Source: Nitrospirota bacterium (GTDB lineage Bacteria; UBA2233). From it: a stretch of 64,000 bases of DNA. Made by a program: the position numbers and the translations under genes. The first letter of the stretch is position 1. Each line of letters starts with the position of its first letter. The stretch is taken from assembly GCA_011620345.1 (NCBI GenBank), contig WOZJ01000057.1, positions 124,001 to 188,000 on the forward strand, read 5' to 3'. This document shows positions 18,305-27,423 of this stretch, piece after piece. The notes beneath the pieces are model-generated. The model had not been told where the DNA came from. It saw only the letters and a program-made list of their open reading frames with translations, and ran no database searches.

Positions 18305-18685
18305 ATGCGCAATCTTGGTATTCATGTCTTGCTCGAATTGAACGAATGTCAGCCTGACCTATTAACAGATGTTGCGGGTGTTCGCGAAAAGCTCCTTGAG
18401 GCCGTACACAAGGGGGGAGCTACGGTTGTAGGCGATTATTTTCAACAGTTCGACCCCTACGGCGTGAGCGGAATGATCGTTATCGCCGAGTCGCACGTTT
18501 CGATCCATACCTGGCCCGAGTATGGGTACGCCGCGGTCGACGTGTTTACATGCGGAAACCCCCAAATCCCGTACAATATCTCCGAGCTCGTGATCCGGGC
18601 GTTTGACTCCCAAAGGCCGGTGATGTGCGAGTTTAAACGGGGGATTCTCTCTGGCCAACGGAACACAACCGCGCTTGTAGCCTGA
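18305..18685 (+). CDS. speD: S-adenosylmethionine decarboxylase proenzyme (small class 1B)
   Basis: Provides decarboxylated AdoMet, the aminopropyl donor. At 126 residues it is the short prokaryotic form that self-cleaves to create a pyruvoyl group. The cleavage site Glu62-Ser63 lies in AESHVSIHTWPE, with the processing His68 and the catalytic Cys83 (FTCGNP) at the same positions as in the Thermotoga maritima enzyme. Four bases after it, through a TGATCATG junction, starts speE. Confidence 0.97.
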   Translation: MRNLGIHVLLELNECQPDLLTDVAGVREKLLEAVHKGGATVVGDYFQQFDPYGVSGMIVIAESHVSIHTWPEYGYAAVDVFTCGNPQIPYNISELVIRAFDSQRPVMCEFKRGILSGQRNTTALVA

Positions 18686-18687
18686 TC

Positions 18688-19563
18688 ATGTGCGTGCGGC
18701 CGACTGTCCTTAGGGTTCATGACTTTACGATTCGGGGGATGGATTATTCCCTAAACGTCGAAGAAATCTATTGTACGAGAAAAACTCCCTATCAGCAGCT
18801 CCTTATAGGCAAAACGGAAACCTTTGGGGATGCGCTGTTCTTGGACTGGCAGATTCAATCGAGCGAAACAGACGAGCATGTCTACCACGAAGCCCTTGTC
18901 CATCCTGCGATGGCTGTCTTTTTGTCCGCAGGGCTTCCGAAGCGTGTCCTTATTTTGGGCGGAGGGGAAGGGGCGACGCTTCGGGAGGTCTTAAGGTATC
19001 CATGCGTAGAAAAGGCCGTCATGGTGGATATCGATCGGGATGTGGTCGAAGCTTGCAGGGCCCACCTTCCAAGCTTCTCGGCCGGAGCCTTTGAAGATGC
19101 AAGGGCAGAGGTCGTCTTTCAAGGGGCGCGAGAGTACCTTATGGCGTCCAATGAGCTTTTTGACGTGATTGTGTACGATTTGACCGATCCAGTACCAGGA
19201 GGGCCGGCGGAGGGGATCTTCACCGTTGATTTCCTCGTCGGCCTTGCCTCGCGCCTCTCCACGAAAGGCGTCGCCTGCTTCCAGATGGGTTCGGCAGGGA
19301 TGCATTTTAACTCCGGCTTTCGGTACGGCTTAAAACTTCTGAAGGAAAGGCTTGCAACCGTCATTCCTTACCACACCTACATGGCATCCTTTGGGCTGGA
19401 TTGGGGATTTGCCCTTGCTACGAACTCCCATCTTCCGGCAGATTTTGACCGCCTGGTTCGCGACCATATTCCCTCCGGCATCACGAATGCAATGGACCCA
19501 GAAAGCTTATCGGCTTGCTTCTTTCTGCCCCCTGTACTCAAGAAATCTCTGGGTGTAAGCTAA
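18688..19563 (+). CDS. speE: Polyamine aminopropyltransferase (SpeE family)
   Basis: Transfers aminopropyl groups to an amine. The 291-residue protein has the AdoMet-like site LILGGGEGATLREVLR, VMVDIDRDVVEACR and DLTDPVPGGPAEGIFT. The GGGEGAT and DLTDP forms resemble thermospermine synthases and the Thermus-type agmatine/triamine aminopropyltransferases more than the E. coli spermidine synthase (GGGDGG). The amine acceptor is therefore uncertain: it could be agmatine, putrescine or spermidine. Forms an operon with speD. Confidence 0.9.
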   Translation: MCVRPTVLRVHDFTIRGMDYSLNVEEIYCTRKTPYQQLLIGKTETFGDALFLDWQIQSSETDEHVYHEALVHPAMAVFLSAGLPKRVLILGGGEGATLREVLRYPCVEKAVMVDIDRDVVEACRAHLPSFSAGAFEDARAEVVFQGAREYLMASNELFDVIVYDLTDPVPGGPAEGIFTVDFLVGLASRLSTKGVACFQMGSAGMHFNSGFRYGLKLLKERLATVIPYHTYMASFGLDWGFALATNSHLPADFDRLVRDHIPSGITNAMDPESLSACFFLPPVLKKSLGVS

Positions 19564-19620
19564 AAAAGGACATTTTTCACCCTTCCGGGGAATTTCATGC
19601 AACATGTGCAGGAGAAGAGC

Positions 19621-22600
19621 ATGGCACAGGCCGATAGCCCTCAATGGGCGATGATGGACGGCAACGAGGCATGCGCCTTCGTTGCTTATAAAATCAACGA
19701 AGTGATCGCAATATACCCGATTACGCCGTCATCCCCCATGGCGGAGCTTGCCGACGAATGGTCGGCAAAGGGCAAGAAGAACGTGTTCGGGAGCGTTCCT
19801 TCCGTGGTTGAGATGCAAAGCGAGGCGGGCGCGGCAGCCGCCGTCCACGGAGCACTCCAGGCAGGGGCCCTCGCCACTACGTTTACGTCATCCCAGGGCC
19901 TTTTGTTAATGATCCCTTCCATGTTCAAGATAGCGGGCGAGCTTACGCCTGTCGTGTTCCATATAGCGGCACGGACGGTCGCGACGCATGCGCTTTCCAT
20001 CTTTGGCGACCACAGCGACGTAATGGCCGTAAGAAGCACGGGGTTTGCAATGCTGTCTTCCTCCTCTGTTCAGGAGGCCATGGACTTGGCGTTGATCTCC
20101 CAGGCGGCATCGCTCGAATCGAGGATTCCCTTTTTGCACTTCTTCGACGGGTTCCGCACTTCTCACGAGGTCAACAAGGTGCAGGTGCTGACGGATGAGC
20201 AAATTCTTGCCATGCTCGACTCCGAGCGAATCTTTGCACACAGGAAACGCGCGCTCTCTCCCGACAGGCCCTTTATCCGGGGTACGTCGCAAAACCCCGA
20301 TACGTTTTTCCAGGAGCGTGAGGCCATCAACCCCCTTTATGCAAAATGCCCTGGGGTTGTCGAAGACTGCATGGAGCGGTTCTTCCGCCTGACAGGCAGG
20401 AGGTACCGGCTATTTGAATATACTGGAGCGCCCGATGCCGATCGCGTGATTGTGGTCATGGGTTCCGGGGCAGAGACTGTCGAAGAAACCGTCTCGGCGC
20501 TCAACCGGCAGGGTGAGCGGGTTGGCGTGATTCGAGCGCGCCTGTTCCGTCCGTTCTCAAGGTCCGCGTTTCTTTCTTCCCTTCCAAAAACTGTTTGCAG
20601 AGTTGCGGTGCTGGACCGCACAAAAGAGCCTGGCGCCGAGGGCGAGCCCTTGTACATGGACGTGCAAACGGCCATCGCGAACGCGATGCAAGGTACAAAC
20701 CCACCGTTCGAGCGCGCCCCGGAACTTGTCGGCGGACGCTATGGGTTATCCTCCAAAGAATTTACGCCATCCATGGTGAAGGCCGTCTTTGATGAGCTGA
20801 AGACGCAAGCCCCTAGGTGTTCGTTTAGCGTCGGGATCGAAGACGACGTGTCAGGGCTTAGCCTTCCGTTCGACCCAGAGTTTCGACTCAAGCAAGAAGG
20901 GCAATACGGCGCCATGTTCTACGGCCTTGGCTCGGACGGTACCGTAGGAGCGAGCAAAAACACAATTAAGATCATCGGCGAGGATACGCCCAACTTTGCC
21001 CAGGGCTACTTTGTGTACGATTCCAAGAAGGCTGGGTCGGTGACCGTATCCCACCTCAGGTTCGGCCCAAAGCCGATAAGGGCACCCTACTTGATTGACA
21101 GGGCCGATTTTATCAGCGTGAGCCAGCCTGTCTTCCTCGATCGTTTCGACATGCTCGATTACGCCAAAGAGGGGGGGGTCTTCTTGCTCAACAGCCCCTT
21201 TGGCCCTGAAGAGGCGTGGGAGCAACTGCCCTTCGAATACCAAGAGCAGATCCTTAAGAGGCGTCTGAAGTTTTACGTCATCAACGCCTATGAGATAGCC
21301 AAAGAAGTGGGCATGGGTCGAAGGATCAACACGATTATGCAGGCCTGCTTCTTCGCGCTTTCTGGAATCCTTCCTAAAGAGGATGCTATTGCCGCGATGA
21401 AGGGTGCGATTGCAAAAACGTACGGGCGTAAAGGGGAGATGGTTGTTCAGAAAAACTACGCCATGATCGACATGACGCTCGAGCATCTTTTCGAAGTGGA
21501 CACCACCTCAAGGCGCATGAGCTCCTCGGCACGCTCTATGCCACCCGTCGTGTCCCCTAAAGCGCCAGATTTCGTCACGGGGGTCGTTGCTCCGATGGTA
21601 GCAGGTCAGGGAGATTCGTTGCCCGTGAGCGCCTTTCCTTTGGATGGAACCTTCCCGACCGGTACGGCCAAGTGGGAAAAGCGAAACCTTGCGCTTAGCA
21701 TTCCGGCCTGGGAGATGGATTTGTGCATCCAGTGCGGAAAATGCGCCTTGGTTTGTCCCCACGCAGCGATTCGGATCAAGGCCTACGAAGAACGTTTTGC
21801 CGAAAACGCCCCGCGGACGTTCAAGAAAATGCCATACAAGGGCAGAGAATTTTCGGGCTTCTCTTACACCATCCAAGTTGCGGCGGAAGATTGCACGGGC
21901 TGCACGCTGTGCGTTGAGATTTGCCCCGCTCGTGATAAACAAAATCCGGACAGGAAGGCGCTGAACATGGTGCCGCAGATGCCCATCCGGGATGCAGAGC
22001 GCGACAACTTCGATTTCTTCCTAGAACTGCCGGAGGTCGACCGACGGCTGGTGAAAGTGGACACCGTCAAAGGCTCCCAGTTCCTTGAGCCCCTTTTCGA
22101 ATTTTCCGGTGCCTGCGAAGGGTGCGGAGAAACACCCTACCTCAAGCTCTTAACCCAGCTGTTCGGTGACAGGCTGCTTATCGGGAATGCAACGGGGTGC
22201 TCCTCGATATACGGAGGAAACCTCCCTACAACGCCCTATACGATGAACAAAGAGGGCAGGGGTCCAGCCTGGTCTAACTCGTTGTTCGAGGATGCAGCCG
22301 AGTTTGCGCTCGGATTTCGCTTGACGATCGACAACCAGGTTGCGTTTGCTGCGGACCTTTTAAAGCAGCTTGCCGCAGACGTTGGCCAGGAGCTAGCAGA
22401 GGATATCCTAAACGCTGACCAAGCGAGCGAGCCAGGGGTATACGAACAACGGCAACGGCTTGAGGCTCTAAAGGAGCGCCTAAAGGCTATGGGGCCGAGC
22501 CAAAAGGTCGCCCAACTCTTGTCGTTGGCCGATTTGCTTGTCAGGAAGTCGGTCTGGGGTGTCGGCGGCGATGGATGGGCCTACGACATCGGTTACGGCG

Positions 22601-23241
22601 GCGTAGACCACGTGCTTGCCTCAGGGCGGAACATTAACCTGCTCGTAATGGATACCGGGGTGTACTCCAACACAGGCGGGCAGATGTCCAAGGCCACGCC
22701 TTTGGGGGCGGTAGCCAGGTTTGCCGCGTCGGGAAAAGCCCAACCACGAAAAGACTTGGCGCTCATGGCGATCACCTACGGGAGCGTTTACGTGGCGCAG
22801 ATTGCCATGGGGGCAAACGATACCCAAACTGTCAAGGCTTTTATCGAGGCGGAGCGCTACGACGGCCCTTCTATCATTATTGCTTACTCCCACTGTATTG
22901 CGCACAACATTGACATGGCCAAGGGGTTCGAACACCAAAAGCTTGCCGAACAGGTTGGGTTTTGGCCACTTTTTAGGTATAACCCAAAGCTTGCCGAGGA
23001 AGGGAAAAATCCTTTGATCCTCGATTCGAAACCCCCGAAGCTCTCTTTCGCCGAGTTCGCGAAGCAAGAAGGGCGGTTTCGGATGCTTGAACGAATCGAC
23101 CCGGACAGGGCGAAGCTGCTGCTCCAAAGGGCGGAGGCGGAGATCCAGCGGAGCTTTGCTTTTTATCAACACTTGGCAAGCTTTAACCCTGCTCAGAATG
23201 GTAACGGCAAGCAGGAAACAGTCAAAGCAACTTTAAGCTAG
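19621..23241 (+). CDS. nifJ: Pyruvate:ferredoxin (flavodoxin) oxidoreductase, single-chain
   Basis: Oxidises pyruvate and CoA to acetyl-CoA and CO2, reducing ferredoxin; a key enzyme of anaerobes. About 1206 residues, the full length of the fused homodimer type. Domains in order: pyruvate-binding domain I (YPITPSSPMAELADEW), domains II-III, a two-[4Fe-4S] ferredoxin domain with CIQCGKCALVCP and CTGCTLCVEICP, and the TPP domain with CEGCGETPY, NATGCSSIYGG, GGDGWAYDIGYGG and DTGVYSNTGGQ. I choose ATG 19621, preceded by GGAGAAG, over an in-frame ATG 24 bases upstream. Followed 18 bases later by purH. Confidence 0.97.
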   Translation: MAQADSPQWAMMDGNEACAFVAYKINEVIAIYPITPSSPMAELADEWSAKGKKNVFGSVPSVVEMQSEAGAAAAVHGALQAGALATTFTSSQGLLLMIPSMFKIAGELTPVVFHIAARTVATHALSIFGDHSDVMAVRSTGFAMLSSSSVQEAMDLALISQAASLESRIPFLHFFDGFRTSHEVNKVQVLTDEQILAMLDSERIFAHRKRALSPDRPFIRGTSQNPDTFFQEREAINPLYAKCPGVVEDCMERFFRLTGRRYRLFEYTGAPDADRVIVVMGSGAETVEETVSALNRQGERVGVIRARLFRPFSRSAFLSSLPKTVCRVAVLDRTKEPGAEGEPLYMDVQTAIANAMQGTNPPFERAPELVGGRYGLSSKEFTPSMVKAVFDELKTQAPRCSFSVGIEDDVSGLSLPFDPEFRLKQEGQYGAMFYGLGSDGTVGASKNTIKIIGEDTPNFAQGYFVYDSKKAGSVTVSHLRFGPKPIRAPYLIDRADFISVSQPVFLDRFDMLDYAKEGGVFLLNSPFGPEEAWEQLPFEYQEQILKRRLKFYVINAYEIAKEVGMGRRINTIMQACFFALSGILPKEDAIAAMKGAIAKTYGRKGEMVVQKNYAMIDMTLEHLFEVDTTSRRMSSSARSMPPVVSPKAPDFVTGVVAPMVAGQGDSLPVSAFPLDGTFPTGTAKWEKRNLALSIPAWEMDLCIQCGKCALVCPHAAIRIKAYEERFAENAPRTFKKMPYKGREFSGFSYTIQVAAEDCTGCTLCVEICPARDKQNPDRKALNMVPQMPIRDAERDNFDFFLELPEVDRRLVKVDTVKGSQFLEPLFEFSGACEGCGETPYLKLLTQLFGDRLLIGNATGCSSIYGGNLPTTPYTMNKEGRGPAWSNSLFEDAAEFALGFRLTIDNQVAFAADLLKQLAADVGQELAEDILNADQASEPGVYEQRQRLEALKERLKAMGPSQKVAQLLSLADLLVRKSVWGVGGDGWAYDIGYGGVDHVLASGRNINLLVMDTGVYSNTGGQMSKATPLGAVARFAASGKAQPRKDLALMAITYGSVYVAQIAMGANDTQTVKAFIEAERYDGPSIIIAYSHCIAHNIDMAKGFEHQKLAEQVGFWPLFRYNPKLAEEGKNPLILDSKPPKLSFAEFAKQEGRFRMLERIDPDRAKLLLQRAEAEIQRSFAFYQHLASFNPAQNGNGKQETVKATLS

Positions 23242-23259
23242 GATTAAGCTAGGACGGTC

Positions 23260-24795
23260 ATGAAAAGAAAAATACAAAGAGCGCTCCTTAGCCTTGCCAG
23301 GCCGCAGGCGTTCTTAGGGCCTACGCTGGAGCTCGCCAAGTACGGCGTCGAGCTCTGGGCGAGCTCGGGTACGGCAAAGTTCTTGCGCTCCAACGGGCTT
23401 GAAGTACGGGACTTGGTAGACCTTACGGGGTTTTCGGAACTTTTAGGAGGGCGAGTAAAGACGCTCCACCCGAACGTGTTTGCCGGAATCTTGGCCAACC
23501 CGGAGAACCCCGGACACACAAGCGACCTTGAGCGCATTGGGGGCGTGTCGTTCGACTTGATCGTTGTCGACCTCTATCCTTTCGACGAAGGGGTAAAAAA
23601 AGGCCTGGAAGAAGCAGGCTTAAGAGAGTTGATCGACGTTGGAGGGGTTGCGCTCATCAGGGCGGCCGCAAAAAATGCTCCGTTTGTCAGCGTGGCTGTC
23701 GACATGCATGGGTTTTCCTTAGTTTTGAAGGACCTTAAGGAAGATCATGGGCATGTTCGTCCAGAAACGTCCCTTTCCTTGGCGGTTCGTGCGTTCGGCC
23801 ATACGAGCGCGTACGATGCGCTGATCGCCAAGACACTTTTCGAGCAAGCCGGAAACGAAGCGTTTCCGGAGCTCCTTTTGTCGGTGTTTGAGCGGACAAA
23901 GGAGCTGCGTTACGGGGAAAATCCGCACCAAAGGGCCTATTGGTATCGCCCTAGGTTATCGCAAACGCTCGAATTGACCGCGCTCCAAGGGAAAGAGCTC
24001 TCCTACAATAACCTTCAGGATGCCGAGGCGGCTTACCTGCTCGTGAGGGAATTCGACCGCCCCGCAGTTTCTGTTATCAAGCATTCGAACCCGTGCGGTG
24101 TCGCAGCGGCAAATACAATCGAGGAAGCCTTCGAGAAAGCGCTTGACTGCGACACGAAGTCGGCCTTCGGCGGGGTTGTCGCTTGCAATCGGCCCATTGA
24201 TGAGAAAGTAGCAGAGCGTATGCGGCCGATCTTTCTCGAGGTTGTCCTTGCCCCGGCATACTCCGAGGGGGCGATGGAAATCCTTCAGGCAAAGAAAAAC
24301 ACGAGGTTTTGTACTCTTAGTTTCGACAAACCGCTTCCGGAGTTAACCTCGAGGGAGACGCTCTTCGGGCTGCTCTTGCAAGATCGAGATCTCCAGGTAC
24401 CCTCAAAGGGGACGCTGGAAGTGGCAAGTCATAGAAAGCCAACGCCGGAACAGCTTGAAGATATGAAATTTGCGATCGATGTGGCAAAGCACGTGCGCTC
24501 GAATGCGATCGTGTTCGCGAAGAACCTTTCTAGCGTGGGGATAGGGGCCGGCCAGATGAGTCGTGTAGATTCCGTCCGGCTGGCAGCGCTCAAGGCAGAG
24601 GGTAGGGCAAATGGGGCTGTAATGGGCTCGGATGCCTTTTTCCCGTTCCCGGATGGCGTGGAATACGCCCACGAGGCAGGTATCGAAGCCTTTATCGCAC
24701 CGAAGGGTTCCGTGAGGGACAAAGAGGTGCTGGAAGCGGCGGATCGTCTAGGGATGGTGTGCGTGTTCGTTTCTTCCCGTCATTTTCGGCATTGA
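23260..24795 (+). CDS. purH: Bifunctional AICAR transformylase / IMP cyclohydrolase PurH
   Basis: Performs the last two steps of IMP synthesis. The 511-residue protein has the cyclohydrolase part with RVKTLHPNVFAGIL and DLYPF, and the transformylase part with ELRYGENPHQRAYWY, YNNLQDAEAA, KHSNPCGVA (catalytic Lys-His) and SDAFFPFPDG. The N-terminal loop that normally reads SVSDK in the cyclohydrolase domain is SLARP here, so the usual phosphate-contacting residues are missing. First gene of purH-purD-purE; the TGATCATG junction to purD is the same as between speD and speE. Confidence 0.95.
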   Translation: MKRKIQRALLSLARPQAFLGPTLELAKYGVELWASSGTAKFLRSNGLEVRDLVDLTGFSELLGGRVKTLHPNVFAGILANPENPGHTSDLERIGGVSFDLIVVDLYPFDEGVKKGLEEAGLRELIDVGGVALIRAAAKNAPFVSVAVDMHGFSLVLKDLKEDHGHVRPETSLSLAVRAFGHTSAYDALIAKTLFEQAGNEAFPELLLSVFERTKELRYGENPHQRAYWYRPRLSQTLELTALQGKELSYNNLQDAEAAYLLVREFDRPAVSVIKHSNPCGVAAANTIEEAFEKALDCDTKSAFGGVVACNRPIDEKVAERMRPIFLEVVLAPAYSEGAMEILQAKKNTRFCTLSFDKPLPELTSRETLFGLLLQDRDLQVPSKGTLEVASHRKPTPEQLEDMKFAIDVAKHVRSNAIVFAKNLSSVGIGAGQMSRVDSVRLAALKAEGRANGAVMGSDAFFPFPDGVEYAHEAGIEAFIAPKGSVRDKEVLEAADRLGMVCVFVSSRHFRH

Positions 24796-24797
24796 TC

Positions 24798-26072
24798 ATG
24801 CATATTTTGGTTGTTGGACAAGGGGCCAGGGAACATGCCCTTGCCTTTAGGGCTTCGAAGAGCCCGCTTGTTTCGCGCGTTTTCGTAGCTCCGGGGAGCC
24901 CGGGGATGACAGACGTAGCGATCCCTACGGGCATCACCGCGACGGACTTAAGCGGGCTTGTCGAGTTTGCCAAAATCAAGCGCATCGGACTTACCGTTAT
25001 CGGGCCAGAGCTTCCTCTGGCCATTGGGCTGACAGATGGAATGCAGGCGGCAGGCTTCAGGGTCTGCGGGCCAACTCAAGAAGCTGCACGCCTTGAGACC
25101 TCCAAAGTTTTTGCCAAGCAGCTCCTTAAGGAGCTCGGCGTCCCTACGGCCGATTTTCAAGTTTTCTCCTCGCTTCCAGAGGCCAAGACATTCGTGGCAA
25201 AGGCCGAGTATCCGCTGGTCATCAAGGCGGACGGGCTTGCTGCAGGCAAAGGCGTTTTTGTCTGCAAGGACCGAAAAGAGGCTGGTCTGGCGCTTGAATC
25301 CGTATTCGTCGAGAGGGTCTTTGGCGACGCTGGAGACAGGGTTGTCATCGAGGCGTTCCTCGAGGGCGAGGAGGCCTCGGCTTTTGCCTTGACAGACGGG
25401 GAAAATGCCCTGCTTTTACCGATGGCCAGGGATTACAAGCGTCTTTTGGACGGCGACTTGGGTCCAAACACGGGCGGGATGGGCGCCTACGCCCCCCACG
25501 GCCTCTCAGAGCCAGCCTTTTTGAAAACCATTAAAGAGGAGATCGTAGAGCCCGTCCTCGAGGGCTTAAGGATCAAAGGTTGCCCCTTTCGAGGGGTGCT
25601 CTACGTAGGGTTGATGATCACGAAGGAAGGACCGCAGGTGCTGGAGTTCAACGTGCGCTTCGGGGATCCTGAAACCCAGGCCTTGATGGTTGGCCTCGAA
25701 GGGGACATAGTGCCATTGCTCGCAGGCTGTGCCGAGCCTGGCGGTTTAAAGGGGTTGCGCCCTCCGTCCCTTGGCGTCAAGGCCGTCTGCGTGGTACTCG
25801 CGAGCAAAGGGTATCCCGAAAAGCCGAAAGTCGGAGAACCGATCTTTGGCCTCGGGGACGCCCAATTATGCGAAGGGGTTAGGATATTCCACGCCGCGAC
25901 CTCGCTTCTTGAAAATGGCTGGGTGACGGCCGGCGGAAGGGTACTCAGTGTTGTAGGCTTTGGAGAAGAGCTGTCCATGGCTCGCTTAAGGGCTTACGAC
26001 GCGGTAGGCAGGATTTCTTTCGAAGGAATGCACTACAGGGGGGATATCGCAAAAGAATGGCAAGCGTTGTAA
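24798..26072 (+). CDS. purD: Phosphoribosylamine--glycine ligase PurD
   Basis: ATP-grasp enzyme making glycinamide ribonucleotide. About 424 residues: N-terminal VVGQGAREHALAF, GPELPLAIGLTD, the ATP-grasp lysine segment IKADGLAAGKGVF, GPNTGGMGAYAPHG and metal-site EFNVRFGDPETQ. The chosen ATG at 24798 puts the VVGQGAREHA motif at the very N-terminus as in other PurD proteins; an upstream in-frame ATG exists but overlaps purH. Overlaps purE by 16 bases. Confidence 0.96.
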   Translation: MHILVVGQGAREHALAFRASKSPLVSRVFVAPGSPGMTDVAIPTGITATDLSGLVEFAKIKRIGLTVIGPELPLAIGLTDGMQAAGFRVCGPTQEAARLETSKVFAKQLLKELGVPTADFQVFSSLPEAKTFVAKAEYPLVIKADGLAAGKGVFVCKDRKEAGLALESVFVERVFGDAGDRVVIEAFLEGEEASAFALTDGENALLLPMARDYKRLLDGDLGPNTGGMGAYAPHGLSEPAFLKTIKEEIVEPVLEGLRIKGCPFRGVLYVGLMITKEGPQVLEFNVRFGDPETQALMVGLEGDIVPLLAGCAEPGGLKGLRPPSLGVKAVCVVLASKGYPEKPKVGEPIFGLGDAQLCEGVRIFHAATSLLENGWVTAGGRVLSVVGFGEELSMARLRAYDAVGRISFEGMHYRGDIAKEWQAL

Positions 26073-26551
26073 TCATTCTTGGCTCCAAGAGCGATGCCGC
26101 AACCATCCAGCCGTGCCTTGAGATCCTGGCCCGTGCAGGGGTTCCGGCCCGCGTTCGTATCGCTTCAGCGCACAGGTCGCCCAAATTCCTAGACGAGATC
26201 ATTCAGAAGGCGAACGAGGACCCGGAAGTGGCGGTTATCCTTGCCGCGGCGGGCCAAGCCGCCCACCTTCCCGGAGTGGTTGCGTCAAAGACGCTCAAGC
26301 CGGTTCTCGGGGTTGCTATTGCGGGCCCCCCTCTTCAAGGGGTAGATGCCATGCTCTCGATCGTTTCCATGCCAAAGGGCGTTCCATGCCCCCTTGTGGG
26401 CTTGGACAAGTCGGGGGCGGTCAACGGTGCGCTTTTTGCCTTAAGAGTGCTAGCCGTTCATGACACAAAAGCTATGGCCTTCTTGGAAGGCTACCAAAAG
26501 GAACTCGAAGAGGCCGTCCGGAGGGATGACGCCCAAGAGGGCCATCTTTAG
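26057..26551 (+). CDS. purE: N5-carboxyaminoimidazole ribonucleotide mutase PurE
   Basis: Small 164-residue enzyme of purine synthesis that shifts the carboxyl group to form CAIR. The pattern IILGSKSDAATI, IASAHRSPKF, AAAGQAAHLPGVVASKTLKPVLGV and SIVSMPKGVP follows class I PurE. The usual Trp after GSxSD is Ala, and AGxGGAAHLPG reads AAGQAAHLPG. No purK is next to it. The gene converges with the ccm operon, overlapping ccmD by 4 bases. Confidence 0.92.
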   Translation: MASVVIILGSKSDAATIQPCLEILARAGVPARVRIASAHRSPKFLDEIIQKANEDPEVAVILAAAGQAAHLPGVVASKTLKPVLGVAIAGPPLQGVDAMLSIVSMPKGVPCPLVGLDKSGAVNGALFALRVLAVHDTKAMAFLEGYQKELEEAVRRDDAQEGHL

Positions 26552-26706
26552 GCTTTCTTGGGAGGGCTTTCGGATGCCTTTGTATCCCAAAAGTCCACGA
26601 GGATTCTGATATTTCGCAAAAGTTCGGCGTTTTTGCTCGAGAGCCTAAGGACATACCCGAAAAGGCCTGCCCAGAGGACTAGATAGGCGGCGGTTAAGTA
26701 TTCCAC
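26548..26706 (-). CDS. ccmD: CcmD-like small membrane protein
   Basis: A 52-residue protein with one hydrophobic helix (YLTAAYLVLWAGLFGYVLRL) and a charged tail, the form of CcmD, which steadies the CcmABC heme-export complex. I start at GTG 26706, preceded by GGAGG within the end of ccmC; this puts V-E-Y just before the helix. The position directly after ccmC supports the call, since sequence conservation in CcmD is low. Confidence 0.7.
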   Translation of the reverse strand: MEYLTAAYLVLWAGLFGYVLRLSSKNAELLRNIRILVDFWDTKASESPPKKA

Positions 26707-26707
26707 G

Positions 26708-27421
26708 CTAACAAACCTCCATTTGCATGCGCACTTTTTTAAGGAGCGTTTTTGCACGGGCAAGGGCGAATCGCTCTACCAAAAGGACGGCAAAGAAGAA
26801 TAGGAACGTTACGAGGCTGATCCATAGCGTTTCGGCCATAGGCTGATCTAGGCCTGCACCCTTCCGGCCAGACAGAACGCTAGGATGGATGCTTCGCCAC
26901 CATTTGACGGACATCCTTACGATGGGGACGTCAAGGAAGGCTATAATCCCGAGCACGGCAGCAGCCCTCTTCCCCTGCTCACTTTCGAGCGAGAGGTGTC
27001 GAAGAAGCAGGTATCCGACGTACAGAACCCAGAGGATCAGTGTCGTAGTGAGGCGATTGTCCCACGTCCAGTAGGCGCCCCATGCAGGCTTTGCCCAGAT
27101 CGGCCCCGTTATCAGCACCAGAGAGCAGCATGCGACGCCCACTTCGGCCAGGCTGGAAGCAAGGTCGTCAAACACGTCCTTACGAACGGCAAGAAAGGCG
27201 ATGCTCGCGACGAAAACGCCGAAGAATGCTGTGAATGCGCCGATTGCGCACGGCAGGTGTATGTAGAAGATTTTCTGCACGACCCCTTGATAAGAGTCGA
27301 TAGGCGTGAACCAAAAGATGCGGATAAAGCCTCCAAGCACGCCCAGGCATGCCGCAGTTACGGCGAGCGTGTTCAACCGCGATGCGTAGTACCGTTCGAG
27401 CATCTTGTCGAGCATTGGCAT
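26708..27421 (-). CDS. ccmC: Heme exporter protein CcmC
   Basis: Membrane protein that presents heme to CcmE. The 237-residue sequence has about six hydrophobic segments and the tryptophan-rich heme-handling loop WGAYWTWDNRLT, flanked by conserved histidines such as FYIHLPCA and SIHPSVL. It lies two bases after ccmB and one base before ccmD in the operon. Confidence 0.95.
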   Translation of the reverse strand: MPMLDKMLERYYASRLNTLAVTAACLGVLGGFIRIFWFTPIDSYQGVVQKIFYIHLPCAIGAFTAFFGVFVASIAFLAVRKDVFDDLASSLAEVGVACCSLVLITGPIWAKPAWGAYWTWDNRLTTTLILWVLYVGYLLLRHLSLESEQGKRAAAVLGIIAFLDVPIVRMSVKWWRSIHPSVLSGRKGAGLDQPMAETLWISLVTFLFFFAVLLVERFALARAKTLLKKVRMQMEVC

Positions 27422-27423
27422 GG

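Noticed and set aside
20851-21486. Open frame of 211 codons opposite nifJ
   Set aside because: Antisense shadow; nifJ is complete and conserved on the plus strand.
21720-21930. Cysteine clusters in nifJ considered as heme sites
   Set aside because: They are CxxCxxCxxxCP ferredoxin motifs, not CXXCH.
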